Below, piece by piece: positions 15,215 to 15,238 of a DNA stretch of 15,238 nt. The notes under the pieces are model-generated. The model was not told the origin of the DNA. It searched no databases and was given only the letters and a program-made list of their open reading frames with translations. Each line of letters begins with the position of its first letter. Position 1 is the first letter of the stretch. The stretch covers positions 1 to 15,238 of the forward strand of contig UQTJ01000057.1 in assembly GCA_900544075.1 (NCBI GenBank), given 5' to 3'. The DNA comes from an uncultured Bacteroides sp. GTDB taxonomy: Bacteria > Bacteroidota > Bacteroidia > Bacteroidales > Bacteroidaceae. The position numbers and the translations under genes were made by a program.

Positions 15215-15238
15215 TCATAAAAATAAGGCTGACTTCAT
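15215..15238 (-). CDS. Possible 3' end of an upstream coding frame
   Basis: In another frame, the last 24 bp of the window read MKSALFL and then TGA (15215-15217), directly after a run of five T on the minus strand (15219-15223). Removing one T would join this frame to the SMC-like ORF as ...MKSALF-YDLDKFLSDS. Either this is the end of the N-terminal part of the same gene or of a separate upstream gene. Too little is visible to choose. Confidence 0.3.
   Translation of the reverse strand: MKSALFL

Overview
The window looks like a chromosomal segment of a gut Bacteroidales (Bacteroides/Phocaeicola type). The reasons are Bacteroides-type promoters (TTTG, 19 bp, TAnnTTTG) at three places, an SPII lipoprotein with an acidic stretch after the lipid cysteine, a periplasmic-propeller sensor kinase typical of Bacteroidetes, and the gene order ilvD-ilvB-ilvN-thioesterase-ilvC. 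These assignments rest on reading the sequence and motifs only; no database search was possible.

Layout. (1) Positions 1-576, minus strand: the 5' part of a GC-rich, Fn3-like lipoprotein gene that runs off the left edge. (2) 577-823: a divergent intergenic region with a good plus-strand promoter and two copies of a 9-bp repeat. (3) 824-4498, plus strand: a two-gene two-component operon, made of a propeller/Y_Y_Y/LytS-type sensor kinase and a LytTR response regulator. (4) 4521-10798, minus strand: a branched-chain amino acid operon, with promoter, 31-codon Ile/Val/Leu-rich leader peptide, attenuator hairpin, then ilvD, ilvB, ilvN, an acyl-ACP thioesterase gene, ilvC and a terminator facing the two-component operon. 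(5) 10799-11220: an intergenic region with four tandem 22-bp units, each built on an ACACG-AA-CGTGT type palindrome. (6) 11221-11721, plus strand: a small hypothetical gene. (7) 11723 to the right edge, minus strand: a Toprim protein resembling JetD/MksG and, upstream of it, an SMC-like coiled-coil ATPase resembling JetC/MksB. This is the 3' end of what looks like a compact Wadjet/MksBEFG-like anti-plasmid locus continuing beyond the window.

How the genes work together. IlvB/IlvN, IlvC and IlvD carry out the shared steps from pyruvate (or pyruvate plus 2-oxobutyrate) to the 2-oxo acid precursors of valine, leucine and isoleucine. The leader and its mutually exclusive RNA pairings point to classical ribosome-mediated attenuation by the end products. 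The embedded thioesterase suggests a link to (branched) fatty acid metabolism. In the right-hand locus the SMC-like motor would act with kleisin/KITE partners outside the window, and the Toprim protein would be the nuclease. The SMC frame appears broken, or split, about 20 bp from the window edge.
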